Shown here: positions 47,529-58,529 of the stretch, piece after piece
Layout of the letters: each line of letters begins with the position of its first letter
Numbering within the stretch: position 1 is the first letter of the stretch
DNA from: Delphinapterus leucas
Taxonomy: Eukaryota; Chordata; Mammalia; Artiodactyla; Monodontidae
Reading direction: 5' to 3'
Assembly: GCF_002288925.2 (NCBI RefSeq)
Contig: NW_022098004.1
Span: 14,456,581-14,520,580 of the forward strand
DNA: 64,000 nt
Translations under genes and position numbers: made by a program
The notes under the pieces: model-generated
What the model saw: only the letters and a program-made list of their open reading frames with translations
The model's database searches: none
What the model was told of the DNA's origin: nothing

Positions 47529-48438
47529 ATGAGAAGACAGAGAAACACACAGCAGATGAAGGAGCAAGGTAAAAACCCACCAGACCAAACAAATGAAGAG
47601 GAAATAGGCAGTCTACCTGAAAAAGAATTCAGAGTAATAATAGTAAAGATGATCCAAAATCTTGGAAATAGAATAGAGAAAATACAAGAAACGGTTAACA
47701 AGGACTTAGAAGAACTAAAGAGCAAACAGACAGTGATGAACAACACAATAAATGAAATTAAAAATTCTCTAGAAGGGATCAACAGCAGAATAACTGAGGC
47801 AGAAGACCAGATAAGTGACCTGGAGGATAAAATAGTTGAAATAACTACTGCAGAGCAGAGTAAAGAAAAAAGAATGAAAAGAATAGAGGACAGTCTCAGA
47901 GACCTCTGGGACAACATTAAACACACCAACATTCAAACTATAGGGGTCCCAGAAGAAGAAGAGAGAAAGAAAGGGACTGAGAAAATATTTGAAGAGATTA
48001 TAGTTGAAAACTTCCCTAATATGGGAAAGGAAATAGTCAAGTCCAGGAAGTGCAGAGAAATAGTCAAGTCCAGGAAGTGCAGAGAGTCCCATACAGGATA
48101 AATCCAAGGAGAAACACGCCAAGACACATATTAATCAAACTATCAAAAATTAAATACAAAGAACAAATATTAAAAGGGAAAAACAACAAATGACACATAA
48201 GAGAATACCCATAAGGTTAACAGCTGATCTTTCAGCAGAAACTCTGCAAGCCAGAAGGGAGTGGCAGGACCTATTTAAAGGGATGAAGGGGAAAAACCTA
48301 CAACCAAGATTAGTCTACCCAGCAAGGATCTCATTCAGATTCGACAGAGAAATTAAAACCTTTACAGACAAGCAAAAGCTAAGAGAATTCAGCACCACCA
48401 AACCAGCTTTACAACAAATGCTAAAGGAACTTCTCTAG
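47529..48438 (+). pseudogene. L1 ORF1 (RNA-binding chaperone), broken
   Basis: ORF1p is the trimeric coiled-coil RNA chaperone of the L1 particle. Starts M-R-R-Q-R-N-T-Q-Q. A coiled coil of repeated L/I heptads spans about residues 50-115, then the RRM start (I-G-V-P-E-E-E-E). The frame is lost near 48030-48085 at a tandem 27-bp duplication, continues in another frame (R-V-P-Y-R-I-N-P-R-R-N-T-P-R-H) and shifts again near 48170 before the C-terminal domain (I-P-I-R-L-T-A-D-L-S-A-E-T-L-Q-A-R-R-E-W, ending K-E-L-L). Confidence 0.88.
48031..48084 (+). repeat. 27-bp tandem duplication inside L1 ORF1
   Basis: Two identical 27-bp units (48031-48057, 48058-48084), each beginning 'aaatagtcaagtccaggaag'. 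Being a multiple of three it does not itself shift the frame; the shift comes from a small deletion apparently carried in both units. Confidence 0.9.
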
Positions 48439-50275
48439 GCAGGAAACGCAAGAGAAGGAAAAGACCTACAATAATAAACCCAAAACAATTAAGAAAATGG
48501 TAATAGGAACATACATATTGATAATTACCTTAAATGTCAATGGATTAAATGCTCCAACGAAAAGACACAGATTGGCTGAACGGATACAAAAACAAGACCC
48601 GTATATATGCTGTCTACAAGAGACCCACTTCAGACCTAGGGACACATACAGACTGAAAGTGAGGGGATGGAAAAAGATATTCCATGCAAATGGAAATCAA
48701 AAGAAAGCTGGAGTAGCAATTCTCATATCAGAAAAAATAGACTTTAAAACAAAGACTATTACAAGAAACAAAGAAGGACACTACATAGTGATCAAGGGAT
48801 CAATCCAAGAAGATGATATAACAATTGTAAACATTTATGCACCCAACATAGGAGCACCTCAATACATAAGACAAATACTAACAGCCATAAAAGGGGAAAT
48901 CGACACATTCATAGTAGGGGACTTTAACAACCCACTTTCACCAATGGACATATCATCCAAAATGAAAATAAATAAGGAAACACAAGCTTTGAATGATACA
49001 TTAAACAAGATGGACTTAATTGATATTTATAGGACATTCCACCCCAAAACAACAGAATACACATTCTTCTCAAGTGCTCATGGAACATTCTCCAGGATAG
49101 GTCATATCTTGGGTCACAAATCAAGCCTTGGTAAATTTAAGAAAATTGAAATCGTATCAAGTATCTTTTCCGACAACAATGCCATGAGACTCGATATCAA
49201 TTACAGGAAAAAATCTGTAAGAAATACAAACACATGGAAGCTAAACAACACACTACTTAATAACCAAGAGATCACTGAAGAAATCAAATAGGAAATCAAA
49301 AAATACCTAGAAACAAATGACAATGAAAACACGATGACCCAAAACCTATGGGATGCAGCAGAAGCAGTTCCAAGAGGGTAGTTTATAGCAATACAATCCT
49401 ACCTCAAGAAACAAGAAAAATCTCAAATAAACAACCTAAACTTACACCGAAAGCAATTAGAGAAAGAAGAACAAAAAAACCCCAAAGTTAGCAGAAGGAA
49501 GGAAATCATAAAGATCAGATCAGAAATAAATGAAAAAGAAGTGAAGGAAACGCTAGCAAAGATCAATAAAACTAAAAGGTGGTTCTTTGAGAAGATAAAC
49601 AAAATGGATAAACCATTAGCCAGACTTATCAAGCAAAAAAGGGAGAAGACTCAAATCAATAGAATTAGAAATGAAATAGGAGAATTAACAACTGACACCG
49701 CAGAAATACAAAGGATCATGAGAGATTGCTACAAGCAACTATATGACAATAAAATGGACAACCTGGGAGAAATGGACAAATTCGTAGAAATGCACAACCT
49801 TCCGAGGCTGAACCAGGAAGAAATAGAAAATATGAAAAGAGCAATCACAAGCACTGAAATTGAAACTGTGATTAAACATCTTCCAACAAACAAAAGCCCA
49901 GGACCCGATGGCTTCACAGGTGAATTCTATCAAATATTTAGAGGAGAGCTAACACCTATCCTTCTCAAACTCTTCCAAAAGATAGCAGAGGGAGGAACAC
50001 TCGCAAACTCATTCTACGAGGCCACCATCACTCTGATACCAAAACCAGACAAAGATGTCACAAAGAAAGAAAACTACAGGCCAATATCACTGTTGAACAT
50101 AGATGCAAAAATCCTCAACAAAATACTAGCAAACAGAATCTAACAACACATTAAAAGGATCATACACCATGATCAAGTGGGGTTTCTCCCAGGAATGCAA
50201 GTCTTCTTCAATATACGCAAATCAATCAACGTGATACACCATATTAACAAACTGAAGGAGAAAAACCATATGATC

Positions 50276-50496
50276 GGGCTTCCCTGGTGGCGCAGTGGTT
50301 GAGAGTCCGCCTGCCTATGCAGGGGACACGGGTTTGTGCCCCGGTCCAGGAGGATCCCACATGCCGCGGAGCAGCTGGGTCTGTGAGCCATGGCCGCTGT
50401 GCCTGCGTGTCCAGAGCCTGTGCTCTGCAACGGGAGAGGCCACAGCAGTAAGAGGCCCGTGTACCACAAAAACAAACAAACAAACAAAAAGAACCC
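50276..50496 (+). mobile_element. CHR SINE, short form, inside L1 ORF2
   Basis: Flanked by CATATGATC (50267-50275) and CATGTGATC (50497-50505); tail is (AAAC)n rather than pure A. Confidence 0.92.
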
Positions 50497-52214
50497 CATG
50501 TGATCATCTCCATAGATGCAGAGAAAGCTTTTGACAAAATTCAACACCCATTTATGATAAAAACCCTCCTGAAAGTAGGGATAGAGAGAACTTTCCTCAT
50601 CCTAGTAAAGGCCATATATGACAAACCCACAGCCAACATTCTTCTCAATGGTGAAAAATTGAAACCGTTTCCACTAAGATCAGGAACAAGACAAGGCTGC
50701 CCACTCTCACCACTATTATTCAACATAGTTTTGGAAGTTTTAGCCATAGCAATCATAGAAGAAAAAGAAATGAAAGGAATACAAATTGGAAAAGAAGAGG
50801 TAAAGCTGTCACTGTTTGCAGATGACATGATACTATACATAGAGAATCCTAAAGATGCTACCAGAAAACTACTAGAGCTAATCAATGAATTTGGTAAAGT
50901 AGCAGGATACAATATTAATGCACAGAAATCTCTTGCATTCATATACACTAATGATGAAAAATCTGAAAGTGAAATTAAGAAAACACTCCCATTTATCACT
51001 GCAACAAAAAGAATAAAATACCTAGGATTAAACCTACCTATGGAGGAAAAAGACCTGTATGTAGAAAATTATAAGACACTGATGAAAGAAATAAAGATGA
51101 TACAAATAGATGGAGAGATATACCATGTTCTTGGACTGGAAGAATCAACATTGTGGAAATGACTCTACTACCCAAAGCAATCTACAGATTCAATGCAATC
51201 CCTATCAAACTACCACTGGCCTTTTTCACAGAACTAGAACAAAAAATTTCACAACTTGTATGGAAACACAAAAGACTCTGAATAGCCAAAGGAATCTTGA
51301 GAAAGAAAAACGGAGCTGGAGGAATCAGGCTCCCTGACTTCAGACTATACTACAAAGCTACAGTAATCGAGACAGTATGGTACTGGCACAGAAACAGAAA
51401 AGAGATCAGTGGAACAGGATAGAAAGCCCAGAGATAAACCCACATATATATGGTCATCTTATCTTTGATAAAGGAGGCAAGAATATACAGTGGAGAAAAG
51501 ATAGCCTTTTCAATAAGTGGTGCTGGGAAAACTGGACAGCTATATGTAAAAGAATGAAATGAGAACACTCCCTAACACCACACACAAAAATAAACTCAAA
51601 ATGGATTAAAGACCTAAATGTAAGGCCAGACACCATCAAACTCTTAGAGGAAAACACAGGCAGAACACTCTATGACAGAAATCACAGCAGGATCCTTTTT
51701 CACCCACCTCCTAGAGAAATGGAAATAAAAACAAAAATAAACAAATGGGACCTAATGAAACTTAAAAGCTTTTGCACAGCAAAGGAAACCATAAACAAGA
51801 CCAAAAGACAACCCTCAGAATGGGAGGAAATATTTGCAGATGAAGCAACTGACAAAGGAGTAATCTCCAAAATTTACAAGCAGCTCATGCAGCTCAATAT
51901 TAAAAAAACAAAGAACCCAATCCAAAAATGGGCAGAAGACCTAAATAGACATTTCTCCAAAGAAGATATACAGATTGCCAAAAAACACATGAAAGAATGC
52001 TCAACGTCATTAATCATTAGAGAAATGCAAATCAAAACTACAATGAGATACCATCTCTCACCGGTCAGAATGTCCATCATCAAAAAATCTACAAACAATA
52101 AATGCTGGAGAGGGCGTGGAGAAAAGGGAACCCTCCTGCACTGTTGGTGGGAATGTAAACTGATACAACCACTATGGAGAACAGTATGGAGGTTCCTTAA
52201 AAAAACTAAAATAG

Positions 52215-52423
52215 GGGCTTCCCTGGTGGCGCAGTGGTTGAGAGTCCGCCTGCCGATGCAGGGGACACGGGTTCATGCCCCAGTGCAGAAAGATCCCATG
52301 TGCCGCAGAGTGGCTGGGCCCGTGAGCCATGGCCGCTGAGCCTGCACGTCTGGAGCCTGTGCTCTGCAAAGGGAGAGGCCACAACAGTGAGAGGTCAGCG
52401 TGCCACACACACACACACACAAA
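52215..52423 (+). mobile_element. CHR SINE, short form, inside L1 ORF2
   Basis: Exact duplication AAAAAAACTAAAATAG at 52199-52214 and 52424-52439. A (CA)n run (52404-52420) precedes the A-tail. Confidence 0.93.
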
Positions 52424-53127
52424 AAAAAAACTAAAATAGAACTACCATATGACCCAGCAATCCCATTACTGGGCATATACCCTGAGAAAACCATAATTCA
52501 AAAAGAGTCATGTACCAAAATGTTCATTGCAGCTCTATTTACAAGCCAGGACATGGAAGCAACCGAAGTTTCCATCAACAGATGAATGGATAAAGAAGAT
52601 GTGGCACATATATACAATGGAATATTACTCAGCCATGAAAAGGAACGAAACTGAGTTATTTGTAGTGAGGTGGATGGACCTAGAGACTGTCATACAGAGT
52701 GAAGTAAGTCAGAAAGAGAAAAACAAATACCGATGCTAACACATATATATGGAATCTGAAAAAAAAAATGGTCATGAAGAACCTAGGGGCAAGATGGGAA
52801 TAAAGATCCATACCTACTAGAGAATGGACTTGAGGATACGGGGAGGGGGAAGGGTAAGCTGGGACAGAGTGAGACAGTGGCATGGACATATATACACTAC
52901 CAAACGTAAAATAGATAGCTAGTGGGAAGCAGCCGCATAGCACAGGGAGGTCAGCTCGGTGCTTTGTGACCACCTAGAGGGGTGGGATAGGGAGGGTGGG
53001 AGGAGGGATACGCAAGAGGGAAGAGATATGGGGACGTATGTATATGTATAACTGACTCACTTTGTTATAAAGCAGAAACTGACACACCATTGTAAAGCAA
53101 TTATACTCCAATAGATGTTAAAAAAAA

Positions 53128-53182
53128 TACAAGCTACACAGGTAAGATTGTATCGAACAGGCAATACAAAAAAAAAAAAAAG
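53128..53182 (+). other. Apparent 3' transduction of the L1 with second poly(A)
   Basis: 40 bp (53128-53167, starting 'tacaagctacacaggtaaga') not belonging to the L1 3' UTR lie between the first A-tract and a second 15-base A-tract, all inside the target-site duplications. Confidence 0.75.
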
Positions 53183-53193
53183 AAAGAAATCTC
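53183..53193 (+). repeat. Target-site duplication, right copy (full-length L1)
   Basis: AAAGAAATCTC after the second poly(A). Confidence 0.85.
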
Positions 53194-53862
53194 TCTCGGT
53201 CTGGCCTCTGGGAAGAAAAAACCTCTCCCGTGAGAATCTGTAACCATAGGCATTCCTTTACGTGGATTTGGTGTTCAAATGCATTCTGCCTGCATGGTCT
53301 GGGACCCCAAGCTGAGAAATTCACATGAAAAGTGGTCCTAGTCCAGGAGTTTTAATACCAGAAAAGAAGGGGAGAATGGGTACTGGGGAATGTCTAGCAG
53401 TCTGCCACGTCTGTCCATATTTCTGTTGCACAGAAAAATAATCAGTAAAATACTTTTAAGGATAAAGAAGTATCACATTAACATAAAATTGGGGGGAAAC
53501 GTGGAATAGAGACACAAGATCAGGAGAGAAAAGTAACAATGTAAAATTTCCAATAATGCCCCAGTTGAAAATACATGCTCTAGAGCTAAATTCCATTTAA
53601 TGGATGTTTGGGGCTTAGAGGAACAAGTTAAATGACACCACAAGAATGTCTGCCACATCCAGAATGTGGGAAATTTCATAAGACAACTGTTTTGACAACT
53701 AAGTCAATGGCATGAAAAGATTAAGAGAAATTTAAGAGATGTAAAACTAAAAGTAATATTTGAACCTTGTTCAGATCCTACCCCAAATGAACCAACTATA
53801 AAAAGATATTTTGTATACAGTTGAAGAGATCTGATTATTTGATGCAATGTGGCATTGTAATT
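53194..53862. other. No gene recognised
   Basis: AT-rich unclassified sequence continuing the pre-L1 locus; no exon seen. Confidence 0.4.
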
Positions 53863-53876
53863 AAGAAATTAGGTTT

Positions 53877-54094
53877 GGGCTTCCCTGGTGGCGCAGTGGT
53901 TGAGAGTCCACCTGCCGATGCAGGGGACACGGGTTTGTGCCCCGGTCCGGGAAGATCGCACATGCCGTGGAGTGGCTGGGCCCGTGAGCCATGGCCGCTG
54001 CGCCTGCGCATCCGGAGCCTGTGCTGTGCAACGGGAGAGCCCACAACAGTGAGAGGCCCGCGTACCGCAAAAAAAAAAAAAAAAAAAAAAAAGA
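53877..54094 (+). mobile_element. CHR SINE, short form
   Basis: Exact duplication AAGAAATTAGGTTT at 53863-53876 and 54095-54108; long A-tail. Confidence 0.94.
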
Positions 54095-54109
54095 AAGAAA
54101 TTAGGTTTT

Positions 54110-54833
54110 TGGAGATGCATACTGACGGGCATGAGAGGAAATGACATGTGCCTAGGATTTGCTTTATAAATACTTCAACAAAGAAAACAAGGAAAAGGAG
54201 GAAGGAAGAAATATGGCAAAGTCTTGATAATGGATGATGGATATACGGATATTAACTATACTATTGTTTCTTTTATACATATTTAAAATTTTCATAGTCA
54301 GAGTTCAAAATTATTTTAGAGAACACATGAACAGAAAACCGCACTAGTATAATATACGAACTATTTCTGCTATTTATAGAAACATCCCAGATGTTTTTCT
54401 AGAAATTTCTTATTTTTCCCAGTGTGCAAGCCCCACCGATGCTTTGCCCTGCTTCCATTATGAAATGCTAGAATCAGGAGAAATAAGCACTTTGTACCCC
54501 AAGATGAACAAATGATGATGGAGTCATCTCATCTAATTTCAGTCCTGAGGAAAAACTTAAAAAGTAAGTAATTCCTACAAGTGTGGACTCCCTAATAAAA
54601 AATGGTGCTATCCCTGACTTTTAGAATGCAAGTGTCTGAAATGATGTCACAATCTTTGTGGATATGGTTAACATGAGAAAAAGTTGTTTTCCTAACATGA
54701 TCAGATGAATGAAACTGGTAATTTCTCAGGTTTCTTACCTTTCTTTTAAAAACTTGAAATTCCTTTAAATGCCAAATATTTGAGTTGGTCTTCCTGAAGT
54801 CTGACTCCTCTGCACCTTTAAAAAAGAAAAACA
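54110..54833. other. No gene recognised
   Basis: About 54225-54310 looks like an L1 3' UTR scrap ('atatttaaaattttcatagt'). The rest is unclassified. Confidence 0.35.
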
Positions 54834-55566
54834 GTGTTGTGGAGGTATAGTTCACATACCATACAATTCACACATTTAGTGTATAGTTTGATGGTTTTTA
54901 GTATATACACAATCGCACCACCATCAACACAATCAATTTTAGAATATTTTCATTGCCCCCCAAAGAAACCCTGCATCTGTAAGCAGTCGATCTCCACCCC
55001 CACCCCCTACCCATCCCCACCACATACATCCTCACACTCAACTCTAGGCAACCACTAGTCTCTTTTTTGTCTAGTTTGGACATTTGATATAAATGGAATT
55101 ACACAAAATATGCTCTTTTCCACTGGCTTCTTTCACTTAGCACAATGTTTTCAAGGTTCATCCATGTCGCAGCATGCATCAGTACAACATTCTTTTTTCC
55201 TCTCAAGTAATATTCCATGGATGGATATATCACGTCTTATTTATGCATTCATCAGCTGATAGATATTTGGGTTGTTTCCATTTTCTGGCTATTATGAATA
55301 ATGCTGCTATGGACATTCTTGTAAAAGTTTTATGTGGACATAAGTTTTCATTTCTCTAGGAGTGGAATGGATGGGTCATATGGCAACTATATTTTTAACC
55401 TTTTGAGAAACTGCCAAACTGTTTTCCAAAGTTGCTGAACCATCTTACATTCCTGCCAGCAGTGCGTGAGCATTACGATTTCTCCACATCCTTGCCACCA
55501 CTGTTACTGTTGTGGTAGTTTCCTTCTATTTCTAGTTTGAGTGTGTTTATCATAAAAAGGTGTAGA

Positions 55567-55764
55567 GGGGGCTTCCCTGGTGGCGCAATGGTTGAGAGTC
55601 CGCCTGCCGATGCAGGGGACACGGGTTCGTGCCCCGGTCCGGGAAGATCCCACATGCCACGGAGTGGCTGGGCCCGTGAGCCATGGCCGCTGAGCCTGCG
55701 CGTCCGGAGCCTGTGCTCCGCAACGGGAGAGGCCACAGCAGTGAGAGGCCCGCGTACAGCAAAA
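55567..55764 (+). mobile_element. CHR SINE, short form
   Basis: Exact duplication AAAAAGGTGTAGA at 55554-55566 and 55765-55777. Confidence 0.94.
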
Positions 55765-55917
55765 AAAAAGGTGTAGAATCTTGTCAAATGTTTTGTTAGC
55801 ATCACTGAGATGACCAGGTCGTTTTTGTCCTTCATTCTGTTATTGAGGTGTATTACACTGACTTTTTTTTCATTTGTTGAACCATTCCCATATTCCAGAA
55901 ATAAATCCCACTTGGTC

Positions 55918-56217
55918 GGGGCCTCCCTGGTGGCGCAGTGGTTAAGAATCTGCCTGCCAATGCAAGGGACACAGGTTTGTAGCCCTAGTCCGGGAAGATC
56001 CCACATGCCGCGGAGCAACTAAGCCCGTGCGCCACAGCTACTGAGCCTGCGCCCTAGAGCCCGTGAGCCACAACTACTGAGCCTGCCTGCCACAACTACA
56101 GAAGCCTATGCACTTAGGGCCCGTGAACCACAACAAAAGAAACCACTCCAATGAGAAGCCCGCACGCAGCAATGAAGACCCAACGCAGACAAAAATAAAT
56201 AAATTTAAAAAACAAAA
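55918..56217 (+). mobile_element. CHR SINE, long form
   Basis: Exact duplication AAATCCCACTTGGTC at 55903-55917 and 56218-56232. Confidence 0.94.
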
Positions 56218-56377
56218 AATCCCACTTGGTCATGGTACATAATCTTTTTAATGGGCTGTTGTATTTGGATTGCTGGTACTATGCTCGTCTTCTCTGTATT
56301 GTTCCAATTTTAGTATATGTGCTGACAAAGCAAGAACTCCCTGCGGCTTTATTTTTTAAACACGGCATAACGTACTT

Positions 56378-56587
56378 TTTTTTTTTTTTTTTGGGTCCCA
56401 GGCCTTTCACTGTTGTGGCCTCTCCCGTTGCGGAGCACAGGCTCCGGACGGACGCGCAGGCTCAGCGGCCATGGCTCACGGGCCCAGCCGCTCCACGGCA
56501 TGTAGGATCTTCCCGGACCGGGGCACGAACCCGTGTCCCCTGCATCGGCAGGCGGACTCTCAACCACTGCGCCACCAGGGAAGCCCG
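56378..56587 (-). mobile_element. CHR SINE, short form
   Basis: Duplication ATAACGTACTT at 56367-56377 and 56590-56600; contains a 4-bp 'gacg' duplication in the body (56447-56454). Confidence 0.92.
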
Positions 56588-56600
56588 GGATAACGTACTT

Positions 56601-57239
56601 TGAATTTCATAATGTACTTTGCATTTCAATTTTCAAATGAGTAAATGTCTCAAGGGGCAAGAATTCTTTTCTATGCTTGAAACACTGACAAAAATTAAGA
56701 CACACTTGCTAGTTTGCAGACTGTTTTCTTCGCAGAATTAGCATCACCTGCTTCCTACATAACACACCTCAATTAGATTGTCAGAAAGTGACTGTTTCTT
56801 TGGAAGGTGCTCTGCAACAATCTGACCCATAGAGAGCATCCAGATGTTTGGTTTCTATGACACCATTATGAAACCCGTTTGTAAACACACAAACTGTTTA
56901 AAGTAAATAAGAGTATGAATAAGATGTACCGGGGATTCACTTCTCCAACAGATTCAATATTTCAGCCTTTAGAGTACTTAAAATACAGGCCCTCCTGCAC
57001 AGTAAAGTGTGGTGTGCGTGAAGCACAGCAGACGATTCACCTTTCTGGCTCGGCAGAAATCCAAACATATATGCCATGCACTCGGGACCATGAAGGATAC
57101 GATTCTTCTAAGAAAATTTCCAGGGATACTTTTGAAAACTGACAACAGCTCCTGGGAACTTCTGCTTCTGTTTCACAACTTATGGGACTTACTGGCACCC
57201 GCCCACAGCTAGGAAAAGGTTAACAGATGTTTACAATAC
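56601..57239. other. No gene recognised
   Basis: Unique-looking sequence leading into the CpG-rich block; frames of 67-75 codons without homology. Confidence 0.35.
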
Positions 57240-57720
57240 CTAAAGATGACTTGTCGACTTTCTGGAAGCCTCCCGCCTGATGTGGCCCGAAAAGGGGGCA
57301 AAGGAGGAAGGGAATCTCTCAAAAAGGCGCGGGTCCGAGAAATAGGCTGAAGGAGGAAACAAAACCGAACATCCGGAGAAAAGGTAGTCTCTCCCACTAG
57401 AGATGCGCAACCTCGCCGGCGCCTCACGGTCTGCGGCGTCTCGTAGTCCCGTGACTGCGCATGCGCCCTGAGTAGTGCGCTGCCCTCATTAGCATTTGTG
57501 CCTGCGCAGCCGTGGGTTCTTTCCCCCGCTCTACCCCACCCCAACTCCCCCACCGCTCCATCCCCCGACCCCCTCCTCTTCCAACACGGTCACCCAGAGC
57601 AGGGTTGGGTCGTTGGTGACTGCCAGGGACTAGAGTGGGACGGTGTGTGGTACCGGGTCAGTGGTAACTCGCCGGTTATCCCGTAGGTTAGACAGAAAGG
57701 TGAATTCACAGCTGCGAGCC
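57240..57720. promoter_or_regulatory. CpG-rich promoter-like region near TAT 3' end
   Basis: CpG-dense island in an otherwise CpG-poor, non-SINE context. Contains a palindromic NRF1-type site TGCGCATGCGCC (57456-57467), a second half-like site CCTGCGCAGC (57501-57510) and GC-rich stretches, with no TATA box: the make-up of a housekeeping, often bidirectional, promoter. It lies about 1.8 kb beyond the inferred TAT poly(A) site. Which transcript it drives is not visible. From memory, human annotations place a distal ZNF19 first exon and a TAT antisense RNA near here, so either is possible. Confidence 0.6.
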
Positions 57721-57954
57721 CTTGTCTCCGACATTTTAAAGCATCCTTTGTTTTATCCTGGGACGCTCGGAAGCCACTATCCTGCTGCCGCCATCCGCGA
57801 AGCAGCTGGGAATTGTCTCTTGGGAATTTTAATCTTGTTTGGAAGCAGCCCCGACCAGGGGGTCCCTTTTTTATTCAGAATCACCCAGGACATGATGGAC
57901 AGAAATGTCATCCCTCCTTAGACTTCCACAGAAGCTGAATTAAAAAGTTGAGTA

Positions 57955-58140
57955 ATAGTTACTTCGAAGAAAGGAAAAAAAAAAAAAAAGGAAAAATTCA
58001 CACGCAAAAGCATTTATGTGTACACAGAATAATCTCAAAGAATGGATCAGCAACTGCTACTGTGATTACCTCAGGGGAGAAGAAAAGGTGATAAAGGACT
58101 GGCATGAGTGTTTTTTTTTATTTTTTTGCATCGTTTGAAA
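57955..58140 (+). mobile_element. Old L1 3' UTR fragment
   Basis: 'tacacagaataatctcaaag' and 'ctgtgattacctcaggggag' followed by 'catcgtttgaaatat' match old L1 3' UTR style. Confidence 0.5.
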
Positions 58141-58169
58141 TATGTCCAATGTGCATGTATTTTTGTTTA

Positions 58170-58529
58170 TTTTATTTTATTTTATTTTAAAAAATTATTT
58201 ATTTATATATTTTTGGCTGCATTGGGTCTTTGTTGCTGCACAGGGGCTTTCTCCAGTTGTGGTGAGCAGGGGCTACTCTTCACTGTGGTGCACGTGCTTC
58301 TCATGCGGTGGCTTCTCTTGTTGTGGAGCACGGGCTCTAGGCGGGCAGACTTCAGTAGTTGTGGCTCGTGGGCTCTAGGGCACGGCCCCTAGATCACAGG
58401 CTCAGTAGTTGTGGTGCATGGGCTTAGTTGCTGTGCGGCATGAGGGATCTTCCCGGACCAGGGCTGGAACCCATGTCCCCTGAATTGGCAGGTGGATTCT
58501 TAACCACTGCGCCACCAGGGAAGTCCCCG
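58170..58529 (-). mobile_element. CHR SINE, long form
   Basis: T-rich start (TTTTA)n, head at right ('gccaccagggaagtcccc'); approximate duplication TTTTGTTT around 58161 and 58530. Confidence 0.88.

Larger units (their letters stand above)
48497..52759 (+). pseudogene. L1 ORF2 (endonuclease-reverse transcriptase), broken
   Basis: ORF2p nicks target DNA and reverse-transcribes L1 RNA. N-terminal endonuclease (about residues 1-240) keeps Q-E-T-H (41-44) and G-D-F-N (141-144). It has Gly at 202 where the S-R-I-D-H motif has Asp, and Asn at 227 where S-D-H has His. Stops: TAG 49289-49291, TAG 49379-49381, TAA at 50141-50143. The RT fingers (S-P-G-P-D-G-F) and catalytic F-A-D-D (50814-50825) are readable. 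SINEs split it at 50276 and 52215; a further frameshift lies near 51150. The consensus-frame terminus is near 52759. Confidence 0.9.
45586..53182 (+). mobile_element. Full-length L1 retrotransposon, inactivated
   Basis: Complete L1 (about 7.6 kb including two SINEs) from 'ggaggagcttcaagatggcg' to a poly(A) tract. Parts: GC-rich 5' UTR 45586-47528, ORF1 47529-48438, 58-bp spacer, ORF2 48497-52759, 3' UTR 52760-53119, first A-tract 53120-53127, 40 bp of extra DNA, second A-tract 53168-53182. Exact target-site duplications show one insertion event. ORF1 and ORF2 carry frameshifts and stops, and endonuclease active-site positions are changed, so it cannot move now. The full 5' end and clear duplications suggest moderate age, older than the two CHR SINEs inside it. 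Confidence 0.93.
54834..56345 (-). mobile_element. Old L1 3' portion, interrupted by two SINEs
   Basis: Same L1 region as 42770-43560 in reverse: 'gaggtatagttcacatacca', 'ttcatccatgtcgcagcatg', 'atatttgggttgtttccatt', 'caaactgttttccaaagttg'. Continues between and beyond the SINEs at 55567 and 55918. Confidence 0.75.

Noticed and set aside
50295..50534. Possible exonised SINE inside L1 ORF2
   Set aside because: Clean flanking duplications and an (AAAC)n tail show plain insertion; no splice sites support an exon.
57643..57921. 92-codon frame downstream of the CpG-rich block
   Set aside because: No homology I recognise and no start context or splice evidence; may be transcribed but coding is unsupported.
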